48,526 bases of DNA, taken from an uncultured bacterium. GTDB lineage: Bacteria; Bacillota; Clostridia; Oscillospirales; Oscillospiraceae. The translations under genes were made by a program, and so were the position numbers. The notes below the pieces were generated by a model. The model saw only the letters and a program-made list of their open reading frames with translations, had not been told where the DNA came from and ran no database searches. Where the stretch lies: positions 1 to 48,526 of the forward strand of contig CASFCS010000012.1 of the NCBI GenBank assembly GCA_949293245.1, given 5' to 3'. Shown one piece after another: positions 31,087-39,389 of the stretch. Numbering within the stretch: position 1 is the first letter of the stretch; every line of letters begins with the position of its first letter.

Positions 31087-31663
31087 GGGGCGGCGGCCCG
31101 CCCTGGCGGTGACGCCGGGCTTCGTGCTGATGCTGGCGGTGCTCTTCTATCTGGACGAGGGGGTAGGGATGCTGGGGTGGAGCCTGCTGGCCTGTGCCCT
31201 CCACGAGGGGGGGCATCTGCTGGCCGCCCGGCTGGCGGGGGGCCGGCCGGTGGGACTGCGGCTGAGCGCCATCGGGGCGGAACTCACCCTGGACCCCGGC
31301 GCCCCGTTGTCCTACGGCGGGGAGCTGGTGGTGGCTCTGGCGGGGCCGGCGGTCAACCTCCTGCTGGCCTGGGCGGCGGGGTGGGGGCGGCTGTGGCTGC
31401 TGGCGGGGGTGAGCCTCACCCTGGGGGTGTTCAACCTGCTGCCGGTGCAGGGGCTGGACGGGGGGCGTGTCCTGTGGTGCCTCACGGGGCTGGCAGGCCG
31501 GGCGCACATGGGGCAGACAGCCCTCCGGTGTATCTCTGCCTGCATCGCGGGGGGACTGCTGGGAGCGGGGCTCATTCTGCTGCGTCTGACGGGCAATGTG
31601 ACCCTGGCGGTAACCGCTTTGTGGCTGCTGGCGGGCCTGCTGCCCGGCCGCCGGGGGATCTAG
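31046..31663 (+). CDS. M50 site-2 protease, SpoIVFB-like
   Basis: Polytopic membrane metalloprotease of 205 residues. The zinc motif is H53-E54-G-G-H57 in ACALHEGGHLLAAR, and the third ligand region is N130-LLP-VQGL-D138-G in FNLLPVQGLDGGRVL. About five to six membrane helices. SpoIVFB cuts pro-sigma-K; the preceding LytM gene supports that role here. Start is uncertain: GTG 31046 has AAAAAGGAC upstream and overlaps the M23 gene by 41 bases, while GTG 31109 has no ribosome site but trims a doubtful N-terminus. Confidence 0.85.
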   Translation: MSIWTPSITWPCPEGRRPALAVTPGFVLMLAVLFYLDEGVGMLGWSLLACALHEGGHLLAARLAGGRPVGLRLSAIGAELTLDPGAPLSYGGELVVALAGPAVNLLLAWAAGWGRLWLLAGVSLTLGVFNLLPVQGLDGGRVLWCLTGLAGRAHMGQTALRCISACIAGGLLGAGLILLRLTGNVTLAVTALWLLAGLLPGRRGI

Positions 31664-31683
31664 GGGAAAAGAGGAAATAGCCC

Positions 31684-31712
31684 TTGCATTTTCCCATGGG
31701 CTGTGGTATACT
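31684..31712 (+). promoter_or_regulatory. Sigma-A promoter for rplS
   Basis: TTGCAT at 31684-31689, 17-base spacer, TATACT at 31707-31712. The start point should be about 31719. Confidence 0.85.
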
Positions 31713-31718
31713 GCCATA

Positions 31719-31793
31719 GTCTGAATCAAGGGTGGTCCTCTGGGCTCCGATCCGTGAGACCCACGAACGCCTGAATATTAGGAGGATAAAATC
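31719..31793 (+). other. Possible L19 leader RNA
   Basis: The 75-base leader before rplS can fold: GTGG near 31733 with CCAC near 31762, with TCCGATCCGTGAGAC between. In low-GC Firmicutes a short structured leader precedes rplS and binds L19 for autoregulation. I see a compact structure in the right place but cannot confirm a match to the known motif. Confidence 0.4.
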
Positions 31794-32135
31794 ATGGATC
31801 TCATGCAGCAGTTTACCCAGAAGCACCTGAAAGCCCAGCCCCCCGTGGTGAACGTGGGCGACACCGTCCGCGTGCACATCCGCGTGAAGGAGGGCAGCCG
31901 CGAGCGTATCCAGGTGTTCGAGGGCACCGTCATCGCTAAGAAGCACGGCGGCATTGAGGAGACCTTCACCGTCCGCCGCATCTCTTACGGCGTGGGCGTG
32001 GAGAAGGTGTTCCCCCTGCACGCTCCCACCATCGAGAAGATCGAGACCGTCCGCAAGGGCAAGGTGCGCCGCGCCAAGCTCTACTATCTGCGTGACCGCG
32101 TGGGCAAGGCCGCCAAGGTCAAGGAGAGTCTGTAA
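31794..32135 (+). CDS. rplS: 50S ribosomal protein L19
   Basis: Protein of the large subunit at the subunit interface; 113 residues, normal length. Family signature segments include [26 protein letters not shown] and the basic C-terminus [24 protein letters not shown] 31794 follows TTAGGAGGATAAAATC. It is a single-gene unit between its own promoter and a strong terminator, with ylqF/rbgA downstream as in Bacillus. Confidence 0.98.
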   Translation: MDLMQQFTQKHLKAQPPVVNVGDTVRVHIRVKEGSRERIQVFEGTVIAKKHGGIEETFTVRRISYGVGVEKVFPLHAPTIEKIETVRKGKVRRAKLYYLRDRVGKAAKVKESL

Positions 32136-32143
32136 TCCATCGG

Positions 32144-32176
32144 AAGAGGAGCGGGGAACCGCTCCTCTTTTGCGTT
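32144..32176 (+). terminator. Rho-independent terminator after rplS
   Basis: AAGAGGAGCGG at 32144-32154, tetraloop GGAA, CCGCTCCTCTT at 32159-32169, followed by TTGCGTTTT. 11-bp stem. Some read-through may feed rbgA, whose own promoter I did not find. Confidence 0.88.
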
Positions 32177-32220
32177 TTGGCCACAGGCCCGGGGGTCCCC
32201 GGGCGGAAAGGAGGAGGGCC

Positions 32221-33099
32221 ATGAACATCAACTGGTATCCCGGCCATATGACCAAGACCCGCCGGCAGATGGAGGCGGACATCAAATTTGTGGACCTGGT
32301 GGCGGAGATCATCGACGCCCGCATCCCCATCTCCAGCCGCAACCCGGATATCGACGCCATCTGCGGCGCCAAGCCCCGGCTGGTGATCCTCAACCGGGCG
32401 GACCAGGCCGACCCGGACATGACCCGCTGGTGGGCCGCCGCCTTCCGGGGCCGGGGCTGGGGCGTGCTGGAGACCGACGCCAAGAGCGGCCGGGGGGTGG
32501 GGCAGTTTGCCGCCGCCGCCCGGGGGGCTCTCTCAGAGCAGATCGCCCGCTGGCGGGAGAAGGGCCAGGTGGGCCGAGCAGTGCGGGCCATGGTGGTGGG
32601 GGTGCCCAACGTGGGCAAGTCCACCTTTATCAATAAGGTGGCCGGGCGGAAATCCGCCAAGGCGGGGGACCGGCCCGGCGTCACCCGGGGCAAGCAGTGG
32701 GTCACTGTGGAGGGGGGTCTGGAGCTGCTGGACACCCCAGGCATCCTGTGGCCTAAGTTCGAGGACGAGACCACCGGCATGCACCTGGCCTTCACCGGGG
32801 CGGTGAAGGACGAGATCATGGACACGGAGACCCTGGCCTGCCACCTGATGGCCCTCATGGCCCAGCGCTACCCCCAGGCCCTGCTGGCGGGGTACAAGCT
32901 CTCCGCCCTGCCGGAGCAGGGGGAGGACAACGACGTGCTCTACGGCTACCGCCTGCTGGAGGCCTGCGCCGCCAAGCGGGGCATGCGCATCTCCGGCGGG
33001 GAGCTGGACACCGAGCGGATGGGCCGCATTCTGCTGGACGAGTACCGGGCGGGGAAGCTGGGCCGCTTCACCCTAGAGCAGCCGGAGGATTTGCCATGA
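32221..33099 (+). CDS. ylqF: Ribosome biogenesis GTPase YlqF/RbgA
   Basis: Circularly permuted GTPase needed for late 50S assembly. 292 residues from the ATG at 32221 (GGAGGAGGGCC upstream); a longer frame starting inside rplS is rejected. Motifs appear in permuted order: G4 LNRADQAD (Arg replacing the usual Lys), then G1 GVPNVGKSTF, and G3 DTPGILWPKF. The N-terminal INWYPGHMTKTRRQ is a family hallmark. Its stop overlaps the rnhB start. Confidence 0.96.
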   Translation: MNINWYPGHMTKTRRQMEADIKFVDLVAEIIDARIPISSRNPDIDAICGAKPRLVILNRADQADPDMTRWWAAAFRGRGWGVLETDAKSGRGVGQFAAAARGALSEQIARWREKGQVGRAVRAMVVGVPNVGKSTFINKVAGRKSAKAGDRPGVTRGKQWVTVEGGLELLDTPGILWPKFEDETTGMHLAFTGAVKDEIMDTETLACHLMALMAQRYPQALLAGYKLSALPEQGEDNDVLYGYRLLEACAAKRGMRISGGELDTERMGRILLDEYRAGKLGRFTLEQPEDLP

Positions 33100-33701
33100 C
33101 CATGTGGGAGCTGGAGCAGGCCGCCTGGGACAGGGGGTTTCAGGCGGTGTGCGGCGTGGACGAGGCGGGGGCGGGCCCCCTGGCCGGGCCGGTGTACGCC
33201 GCGGCGGTGATTCTCCCCCCCATGGCGGAGCTGCCCGGCCTGAACGACTCCAAAAAGGTCACCCCCCTCCGGCGGGAGAAGCTCTTTGAGGAGATCTGCC
33301 GTCTGGCCCTGGCCTGGTCCGTGGCCCGGGTGGAGGCGGCGGAGATCGACGAGATGGACATTCTCAACGCCCGGATGAAGGCCATGCAGCTGGCCATAGA
33401 CGGCCTGGCCCCCCAGGCTGACTTCGCCCTCATCGACGGCAACCGGGACCACGGCAGCAGGGTGGCCATCACCGCCCCCCACGACACGGCGGTGAAGGGG
33501 GACGGCCGCAGCGCCTCCATCGCGGCGGCCTCCATCCTGGCCAAGGTGAGCCGGGACCGGTATATGGTGGAGCTGGCGGCGGAGTACCCCCAGTACGGCT
33601 TTGAACAGCACAAGGGGTACGGCACCAAGGTCCACTACGAGCGGCTGCGGCAGTACGGCCCCTGTCCCCAGCACCGGCGCACCTTCCTGAGGTCCCTGTG
33701 A
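33096..33701 (+). CDS. rnhB: Ribonuclease HII
   Basis: Removes RNA from RNA-DNA hybrids and single ribonucleotides from DNA. 201 residues. Catalytic motif CGVDEAGAGPLAGPVYAAAV holds the first Asp-Glu pair; ALIDGNRD the third, and SASIAAASILAKVSRDRYM the conserved helix. ATG overlaps the rbgA stop (ATGA), giving coupled translation. Followed by yraN with overlapping stop and start. Confidence 0.97.
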   Translation: MTMWELEQAAWDRGFQAVCGVDEAGAGPLAGPVYAAAVILPPMAELPGLNDSKKVTPLRREKLFEEICRLALAWSVARVEAAEIDEMDILNARMKAMQLAIDGLAPQADFALIDGNRDHGSRVAITAPHDTAVKGDGRSASIAAASILAKVSRDRYMVELAAEYPQYGFEQHKGYGTKVHYERLRQYGPCPQHRRTFLRSL

Positions 33702-34066
33702 TGGGGGGCGAGAGAAAGCTCCTGGGCCGGTGGGGCGAGTCGGTGGTGGCCCGGTGGCTGCGCCGCCGGGGGAAGGAGATCCTGGCGGCGGGGTACGCCT
33801 GCCGCTTCGGGGAGATCGACCTCATCGTCCGGGACGGGGATGTGCTGGCCTTTGTGGAGGTGAAGCTCCGCCGGGATGAGTCCTTCGGCCCCGCCCGGCT
33901 GGCGGTGGACCGGCGCAAGCAGCAGCGGCTGCGCACCACGGCGGAGCTCTATCTGGCCCAGAACCCCACGTCCCTGCAGCCCCGGTTCGACGTGGCGGAG
34001 GTGTATGCCCCCCGGGGGATGGAAACCCCCGACCCACAGGTGGTCTACTGGGAGAACGCCTTCTGA
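33701..34066 (+). CDS. yraN: UPF0102 family protein YraN (nuclease-like)
   Basis: 121-residue protein with a restriction-endonuclease-like fold: LLGRWGESVVARWLRRRG, then CRFGEIDLIVRDGDVLAFVEVK, which contains the family's GEIDLI...FVEVK motif. The function is not established; it is thought to act on DNA and is conserved next to rnhB. I chose the ATG at 33701 (GAGG 8 bases upstream), which overlaps the rnhB stop by one base; a GTG at 33698 is equally possible. Confidence 0.93.
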   Translation: MGGERKLLGRWGESVVARWLRRRGKEILAAGYACRFGEIDLIVRDGDVLAFVEVKLRRDESFGPARLAVDRRKQQRLRTTAELYLAQNPTSLQPRFDVAEVYAPRGMETPDPQVVYWENAF

Positions 34067-34093
34067 TCTCAAGGGGCAGAGGAGGAGAGATCC

Positions 34094-35065
34094 ATGGAAA
34101 AAATACCCCTGTTTGACGGGCACTGCGACACCATTTCCCGGTGCTATGTTCCCCAGTCCCACCACTACAACGGGGGCGCCCTGGGGTCCAACCGGGGCCA
34201 CCTGGACCTGGAGCGCACCGGAGCGGCCTTCGGGCCCTACGCCCAGTTTTTCGCCCTCTTCGCCCAGCCCTCCACCTGGCCGGGGAAGGGCGTGGAGGAG
34301 ATGTTCCGGGAGGAGTACGCCCTCTTCCGCCGGGAGATGGCGGCCAACGCCGGCCGGGTGGTCCACTGCCGCACGGCGGCTCAGGCCGAGGCGGCCAACG
34401 CCCGGGGCCTGGCGGCGGCCTTCCTCTCGGTGGAGGGGGCGGAGCTGCTGGGGTGCAGCCTGGCGGGGCTGGAGGAGGCCTGGCGCCTGGGGGTGCGGGC
34501 GGTGAACCTCACCTGGAACTTTGAAAACGCCCTGTCGGGCAGCAACTGTGAGAGCCCCCAAAAGGGCCTCACCCCCCTGGGCCGGGATTTTGTCCGTGAG
34601 ATGTTCCGGCTGGGGATGGTGGTGGATGTATCCCACCTGTCCGACCCGGGTTTCTGGGACGTGGCGGAGCTGGCGGCCCAGGCGGGCAAGCCCTTTTTTG
34701 CCAGCCACTCCAACTCCAGAGCCCTGTGCCCCCACAAGAGAAACTTGACGGATGCGCAATTTACTGCGATAATAGAAAATCAAGGTGTTGCCGGGCTGAA
34801 CATGTGCCGGGATTTTCTGGGTCCCCACCCCGGGGTGGAGGACCTGATCGCCCAGGTGGAGCACTGGTGCTCCCTGGGAGGAGCGGCCCATGTGGCCATC
34901 GGCGGGGACTGGGACGGGTGTGACCTGTGCCCGGGGATGGCCGGCATCACCGACATCCGTCTGTTGTACGAGGGCCTCCTGCGCAGAAACTACCGGGAGG
35001 ACGACGTGCGCGGCATGTTCTACCACAATATGATGAGGGTCGTGAGAGACGTATGTACTATGTAA
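34094..35065 (+). CDS. Membrane dipeptidase family (M19) peptidase
   Basis: Renal-dipeptidase-like zinc enzyme, 323 residues, splitting dipeptides, often with a D- or dehydro-residue at the C-terminal side. Zinc-ligand segments are FDGHCDTIS near the N-terminus, LSVEGAE, VDVSHLSDPGFWDV, and FFASHSNSRAL, with a final IGGDWDG. I see no signal peptide, so it is probably cytoplasmic and acts in peptide nutrition or wall-peptide recycling. ATG 34094 follows AGGAGGAGAGATCC. Its stop lies inside the first codons of thrC. Confidence 0.93.
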   Translation: MEKIPLFDGHCDTISRCYVPQSHHYNGGALGSNRGHLDLERTGAAFGPYAQFFALFAQPSTWPGKGVEEMFREEYALFRREMAANAGRVVHCRTAAQAEAANARGLAAAFLSVEGAELLGCSLAGLEEAWRLGVRAVNLTWNFENALSGSNCESPQKGLTPLGRDFVREMFRLGMVVDVSHLSDPGFWDVAELAAQAGKPFFASHSNSRALCPHKRNLTDAQFTAIIENQGVAGLNMCRDFLGPHPGVEDLIAQVEHWCSLGGAAHVAIGGDWDGCDLCPGMAGITDIRLLYEGLLRRNYREDDVRGMFYHNMMRVVRDVCTM

Positions 35066-36540
35066 GCACACGCAACAAAAAGCTCAAGATGATGCCTGCC
35101 CAGGCCATCGCCGGCGGCCTGGCGCCCGACGGGGGACTGATGACCCCCGAGGTGTTCCCCAAGCTGCCCCCCAGTGCCCTGGAGTCCATGAAGGACATGT
35201 CCTACCAGCAGCGGGCGGTCTATGTGATGAAGATGTTCCTGGAGGACTACTCCGTCCCCGAGCTCACGGCCTTTGCCGCCCGGGCCTACGGCGGCGGGAA
35301 GTTCTCCAGCCCCGACGTGGCGCCGGTGCACACCCTGGACGGGTCCACCCACTGCCTGGAGCTGTGGCACGGCCCCACCTGCGCCTTCAAGGACATGGCC
35401 CTGCAGATGCTGCCCCATCTGCTCTCCGCCGCTCTCACCAAAAACAACGAGAGCAAAACGGTGTGCATCCTGGTGGCCACCTCGGGGGACACCGGCAAGG
35501 CCGCCCTGGAGGGCTTCCGGGATGTGGACAAGACCCGCATCCTGGTGTTCTACCCCAAGGACGGGGTCTCCGAGATCCAGGAGCTCCAGATGAACACCCA
35601 GGAGGGGGAGAACGTGGGGGTCTGCTCCGTGGCGGGCAACTTTGACGATGCCCAGACCGGCGTCAAGCGCCTGTTCTCCGACCCCGCCCTGCGGGAGGAG
35701 CTGGCGGGCCGGGGCTTCTTCTTCTCCTCGGCCAACTCCATCAACTGGGGCCGGGTGCTGCCCCAGGTGGTGTACTACATCTCCGCCTACTGCGACCTGC
35801 TCAAGAGCGGCGCCATCCAGCCGGGGGACAAGGTGAATTTCTGCGTGCCCACCGGGAACTTCGGCAACATTCTGGCGGGGTACTATGCCAAGATGATGGG
35901 CGTGCCCATCCACAAGCTCATCTGCGCGTCCAACGCCAACAACGTCCTCACCGACTTCCTGCGCACCGGCGTGTACGACCGCAACCGCCCCTTCTACAAC
36001 ACCATGTCCCCCTCCATGGACATCCTGATCTCCTCCAACCTGGAGCGGCTGCTCTTCCAGTTCTCCGAGTGGGACGATCAGCTGGTGGCGGGATACATGA
36101 AGGAGCTGGCCGAGACCGGGCGCTACGAGGTGAGCCCCGGTATCCGCAGAAAGCTGGAGGAGAACTTCGTGGCCGGCTGCTGCGACGACGAGGCCACCGC
36201 CCGGACCATCGGCAAGGTGTGGCGGGAGAAGAAGTACCTCATCGACCCCCACACCGCCGTGGCCTTCCACGTGCTGGAGGAGTACCGCCGGGAGAGCGGG
36301 GACGACACCCCCACCGTGGTGGTGTCCACCGCCAGCCCCTTCAAGTTCTGCGACAACGTGCTCCCCGCCATCGGCATCCAGACCGTCCAGCCCGGCACCG
36401 GCGCCATCGACCAGCTGGCCCAGGCCACCGGCGTGGAGGCCCCCGCGCCTCTGGCCGGCCTGCGCAGCAAGACTGTCCGCTTCCACCAGTGGGTGGAGAA
36501 GGAGGGCATGGCCGGCCAGGTGCTGGAGATGCTGCGCTGA
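35053..36540 (+). CDS. thrC: Threonine synthase
   Basis: PLP enzyme converting O-phosphohomoserine to threonine, 495 residues. The PLP lysine is in HGPTCAFKDMALQ, the phosphate-binding loop in VPTGNFGNILAGYYAK, and LVATSGDTGKAALEGF is typical. It is the long threonine-synthase form. The ATG at 35053 (GAGAG upstream) overlaps the dipeptidase gene by 13 bases. No other threonine-pathway genes adjoin it; thrH, another potential phosphohomoserine enzyme, lies elsewhere in this window. Confidence 0.97.
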   Translation: MYYVSTRNKKLKMMPAQAIAGGLAPDGGLMTPEVFPKLPPSALESMKDMSYQQRAVYVMKMFLEDYSVPELTAFAARAYGGGKFSSPDVAPVHTLDGSTHCLELWHGPTCAFKDMALQMLPHLLSAALTKNNESKTVCILVATSGDTGKAALEGFRDVDKTRILVFYPKDGVSEIQELQMNTQEGENVGVCSVAGNFDDAQTGVKRLFSDPALREELAGRGFFFSSANSINWGRVLPQVVYYISAYCDLLKSGAIQPGDKVNFCVPTGNFGNILAGYYAKMMGVPIHKLICASNANNVLTDFLRTGVYDRNRPFYNTMSPSMDILISSNLERLLFQFSEWDDQLVAGYMKELAETGRYEVSPGIRRKLEENFVAGCCDDEATARTIGKVWREKKYLIDPHTAVAFHVLEEYRRESGDDTPTVVVSTASPFKFCDNVLPAIGIQTVQPGTGAIDQLAQATGVEAPAPLAGLRSKTVRFHQWVEKEGMAGQVLEMLR

Positions 36541-36541
36541 C

Positions 36542-37228
36542 ATGGCCCTGTACGCCATCGGCGACACCCACCTGTCCCTGGGGGGCAGCAAGCCCATGGA
36601 CGTCTTCGGCGAGGGCTGGAAGGGGTACGTGGAGCGGCTGCGGGAGGGCTTCTCCGCCGTCACCGAGGCCGACACGGTGGTGCTGTGCGGCGATCTGTCC
36701 TGGGGGATGAGCCTGGAGGAGGCGGGGGAGGACCTGGCCTTTCTCAACGGCCTGCCCGGGCGCAAGCTGCTGCTCAAGGGCAACCACGACTACTGGTGGA
36801 CCACCGCCAACAAGATGCGCACCTTCTTCGCCCAGCGGGGTCTGGAGAAGCTGGAGATCCTGCACAACAGCTGCGCCTTCTACGGGGACGTGGCCCTGTG
36901 CGGCACCCGGGGGTGGTTCTTTGAGGAGAACGGCGACCCCCACAACACCAAGATCTTCCGCCGGGAGCTTTTGCGCCTGGAGGCGTCCCTGAAGCTGGCG
37001 GGGGAGGGAGAGAAGCTGTGCTTCCTCCACTACCCGCCCCGGTACCGTGGGTATATCTGCCAGGAAATCGTGGATTTGATGGAACAATACGGGGTTTTGG
37101 GGTGTTATTACGGACATTTGCACGGCGGCAGTCACCGTCTTGCGGTGGAAGGAAGGCAGGGAAAGGTGGACTATCACCTGGTGTCGGCGGACTACCTGCG
37201 CTTCACGCCCAAAAAAATTTTGGATTAA
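36542..37228 (+). CDS. Metallophosphoesterase
   Basis: Calcineurin-type phosphoesterase, 228 residues. Full metal motif set: GDTHLS, GDLSWG, GNHDYWW, HYPP and GHLHG. These enzymes cleave phosphomonoesters, phosphodiesters or nucleotides; the substrate cannot be called. The start is 1 base after the thrC stop, with the ribosome site inside thrC (GGAGATGCTG). The gene ends at AAAAAAATTTTGGATTAAAT and is followed by the tig promoter. Confidence 0.92.
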   Translation: MALYAIGDTHLSLGGSKPMDVFGEGWKGYVERLREGFSAVTEADTVVLCGDLSWGMSLEEAGEDLAFLNGLPGRKLLLKGNHDYWWTTANKMRTFFAQRGLEKLEILHNSCAFYGDVALCGTRGWFFEENGDPHNTKIFRRELLRLEASLKLAGEGEKLCFLHYPPRYRGYICQEIVDLMEQYGVLGCYYGHLHGGSHRLAVEGRQGKVDYHLVSADYLRFTPKKILD

Positions 37229-37241
37229 ATATAAAAAACAG

Positions 37242-37270
37242 TGGAAAACTTCTGCGATATCTGATAGAAT
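37242..37270 (+). promoter_or_regulatory. Sigma-A promoter for the tig-clpP-clpX region
   Basis: TGGAAA at 37242-37247 (weak -35), 17-base spacer, TAGAAT at 37265-37270 with TG extension (TGATAGAAT). The ATG of tig at 37331 is about 54 bases after the start point, preceded by GGAGG. Confidence 0.7.
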
Positions 37271-37330
37271 ATCGTGGATTTATGAAAGTATGGCCGCCTG
37301 CCCGCCCTGCGGCCCAATGGAGGAAATCAG

Positions 37331-38623
37331 ATGAACGTCAAGAGCAATGAGAAGAAAGAAAACAGCGTTGTGGAGCTGGTGATCGAGGTCTCCGCCGCCG
37401 AGTTCGACGCGGCCGTCAACAAGGTCTACAACCGCCAGAAGAAGAATATCAGCATCCCCGGCTTCCGCAAGGGCAAGGCCCCCCGCAAGATCATCGAGAG
37501 CATGTACGGCGCCGAGGTGTTCTATGAGGACGCCGTGGAGGAGGCCTATCCCGCCGCCTACGCCCAGGCCGTGGAGCAGGAGAAGCTGGACGTGGTGGCC
37601 TACCCCAAGCTGGAGATCCTGGAGATCGGCAAGGACGGCTTCACCTTCAAGGCTGAGGTCACCGTGCGCCCCGAGGCCACTGTCCACGACTACAAGGGCA
37701 TCACCGCCCCCCGTGAGGAGGTCGCTGTCACCGAGGAGGACATCGACAACGAGATGAAGCCCTACATCTCCCGTGCCACCCGCCTGGTGTCCGTGGAGCG
37801 CCCCGCCCAGAGCGGCGACACCGCCGTCATCGACTTCGAGGGCTTCAAGGACGGCGTGGCCTTCGAGGGGGGCAAGGCCGAGAAGTACAGCCTGGAGCTG
37901 GGCTCCGGCTCCTTCGTCCCCGGCTTTGAGGACCAGGTCATCGGCATGACCGTGGGGGAGGAGAAGGACATCAACCTCACCTTCCCCGAGGACTACACCC
38001 CTGAGCTGGCCGGCGCCGCCGTGGTGTTCAAGGTGAAGGTCCACGAGATCAAGGAGCACCAGGCCCCCGAGGTGGACGACGAGTTCGCCAAGGACGTGTC
38101 TGAGTTCGAGACCCTGGCCGAGCTGCGGGAGGACCTGGGCAAGAAGCTGGCCGAGCGCCGGGAGAACCAGGCCAAGCGGGCCTTTGAGAACGCCGTGATG
38201 GACCAGCTCATCGCCAACATGGACTGCCAGATCCCCGACGCCATGGTGGAGTTCCAGGCCAGCAAGATGCTGGACGACTACTCCCGCCGGGTCCAGGCCC
38301 AGGGCATCGGCTTTGAGGACTACCTGAGCATGATGGGCATGACCATGGAGCAGATGCGTCTCCAGGCCACCGAGAGCGCCGCCCGCCAGGTCCAGTCCGA
38401 GCTGGCCCTCACCGCCGTGGCCGCCGCCGAGGGGCTGGAGGTCACCGACGAGGACGTGGACGCCGAGATTGCCCGTCTGGCCGAGGAGTACAAGATGGAG
38501 GCCGATCAGGTGCGCGCCGCCGTCCCCATGGACGACCTCAAGCACGACCTGCTGCTGAAGAAGGCCTCCCAGCTGGTGATGGACAGCGCCCAGGTGGGGG
38601 CCGCCCCCGCCGCCGAGGAATAA
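37331..38623 (+). CDS. tig: Trigger factor (ribosome-bound chaperone and PPIase)
   Basis: Binds near the ribosome exit tunnel and helps nascent chains fold; cytoplasmic. 430 residues: N-terminal ribosome-binding domain with the signature [12 protein letters not shown] at about residues 45-56, an FKBP-like domain from about 155 ([12 protein letters not shown] ... [14 protein letters not shown]), and a long helical C-terminal chaperone domain with [11 protein letters not shown] at the end. ATG 37331 follows GGAGG. Codon choice is smoother than neighbours, as for highly expressed genes. It leads a proteostasis cluster. Confidence 0.98.
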   Translation: MNVKSNEKKENSVVELVIEVSAAEFDAAVNKVYNRQKKNISIPGFRKGKAPRKIIESMYGAEVFYEDAVEEAYPAAYAQAVEQEKLDVVAYPKLEILEIGKDGFTFKAEVTVRPEATVHDYKGITAPREEVAVTEEDIDNEMKPYISRATRLVSVERPAQSGDTAVIDFEGFKDGVAFEGGKAEKYSLELGSGSFVPGFEDQVIGMTVGEEKDINLTFPEDYTPELAGAAVVFKVKVHEIKEHQAPEVDDEFAKDVSEFETLAELREDLGKKLAERRENQAKRAFENAVMDQLIANMDCQIPDAMVEFQASKMLDDYSRRVQAQGIGFEDYLSMMGMTMEQMRLQATESAARQVQSELALTAVAAAEGLEVTDEDVDAEIARLAEEYKMEADQVRAAVPMDDLKHDLLLKKASQLVMDSAQVGAAPAAEE

Positions 38624-38657
38624 AATTCCTCCCGTTGGGCATACTGTCTTTCACCTG

Positions 38658-38681
38658 CGGAGGGACGGCTCCGCCCCTCCG
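38658..38681 (+). other. Hairpin in the tig-clpP gap
   Basis: CGGAGGG at 38658-38664 can pair with CCCTCCG at 38675-38681, with an internal CTCCG offering an alternative. No T-tract follows, so it is a weak attenuator or processing site ahead of clpP. Confidence 0.35.
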
Positions 38682-38714
38682 GAGATGTCCCCGATGGAAA
38701 GGAGTTACCCCATT

Positions 38715-39296
38715 ATGAGTTTAGTCCCCTATGTGGTAGAGCAGACCAACCGCGGCGAGCGGTCCTACGACATCTTCTCCCGCCTGCTCAATGACCGCAT
38801 CGTCTTTCTGGGCGAGGAGGTCAACGCCACCACCGCCTCTCTGGTGGTGGCCCAGCTCCTCTACCTGGAGGCCCAGGACCCCGATAAGGACATTCAGTTC
38901 TACATCAACAGCCCCGGCGGCTCCGTCACCGACGGCATGGCCATCTACGACACCATGCAGTATATCAAGTGCGACGTGTCCACCATCTGCATTGGCATGG
39001 CCGCCAGCATGGGCGCCTTCCTGCTCTCTGCGGGCACCAAGGGCAAGCGCCTGGCTCTGCCCAACGCGGAGATCATGATCCACCAGCCCTCCGCCGGCAC
39101 CCAGGGACAGATCACCGATATGGCCATCCACCTCAAGCGCCTGGAGATCATCAAGAAGCGGATGAACCAGATCCTGGCTGACAACACCGGGCGCACCGTG
39201 GAGGAGGTCACCGCCGCCTGCGAGCGCGACAACTTCATGTCCGCCGAGGAGGCCCGGGAGTACGGTCTTATCGACCGCGTGATTTACAAGAGATAA
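38715..39296 (+). CDS. clpP: ATP-dependent Clp protease proteolytic subunit ClpP
   Basis: Serine protease that forms the double-heptamer chamber served by ClpX. 193 residues from the ATG at 38715 (AAAGGAG upstream), beginning [19 protein letters not shown]; an upstream in-frame ATG at 38694 is less likely. Catalytic triad S98 (MAASMGA), H123 (MIHQPSAG) and D172 are in place. Standard order tig-clpP-clpX-lon. Confidence 0.98.
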   Translation: MSLVPYVVEQTNRGERSYDIFSRLLNDRIVFLGEEVNATTASLVVAQLLYLEAQDPDKDIQFYINSPGGSVTDGMAIYDTMQYIKCDVSTICIGMAASMGAFLLSAGTKGKRLALPNAEIMIHQPSAGTQGQITDMAIHLKRLEIIKKRMNQILADNTGRTVEEVTAACERDNFMSAEEAREYGLIDRVIYKR

Positions 39297-39324
39297 CATG
39301 TGCCCGCCGGGCCATGGACTTCAG

Positions 39325-39352
39325 GAGCGGAGACGGATTTGCGCCTCCGCTC
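39325..39352 (+). terminator. Hairpin with short T-tract between clpP and clpX
   Basis: GAGCGGAG at 39325-39332 pairs with CTCCGCTC at 39345-39352 across a 12-base loop, followed by TTTGAAGGTTTT. Likely a partial terminator that lets ClpP exceed ClpX. Confidence 0.5.
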
Positions 39353-39389
39353 TTTGAAGGTTTTAACCCATCTGGAAAGGAAGGTCGCA

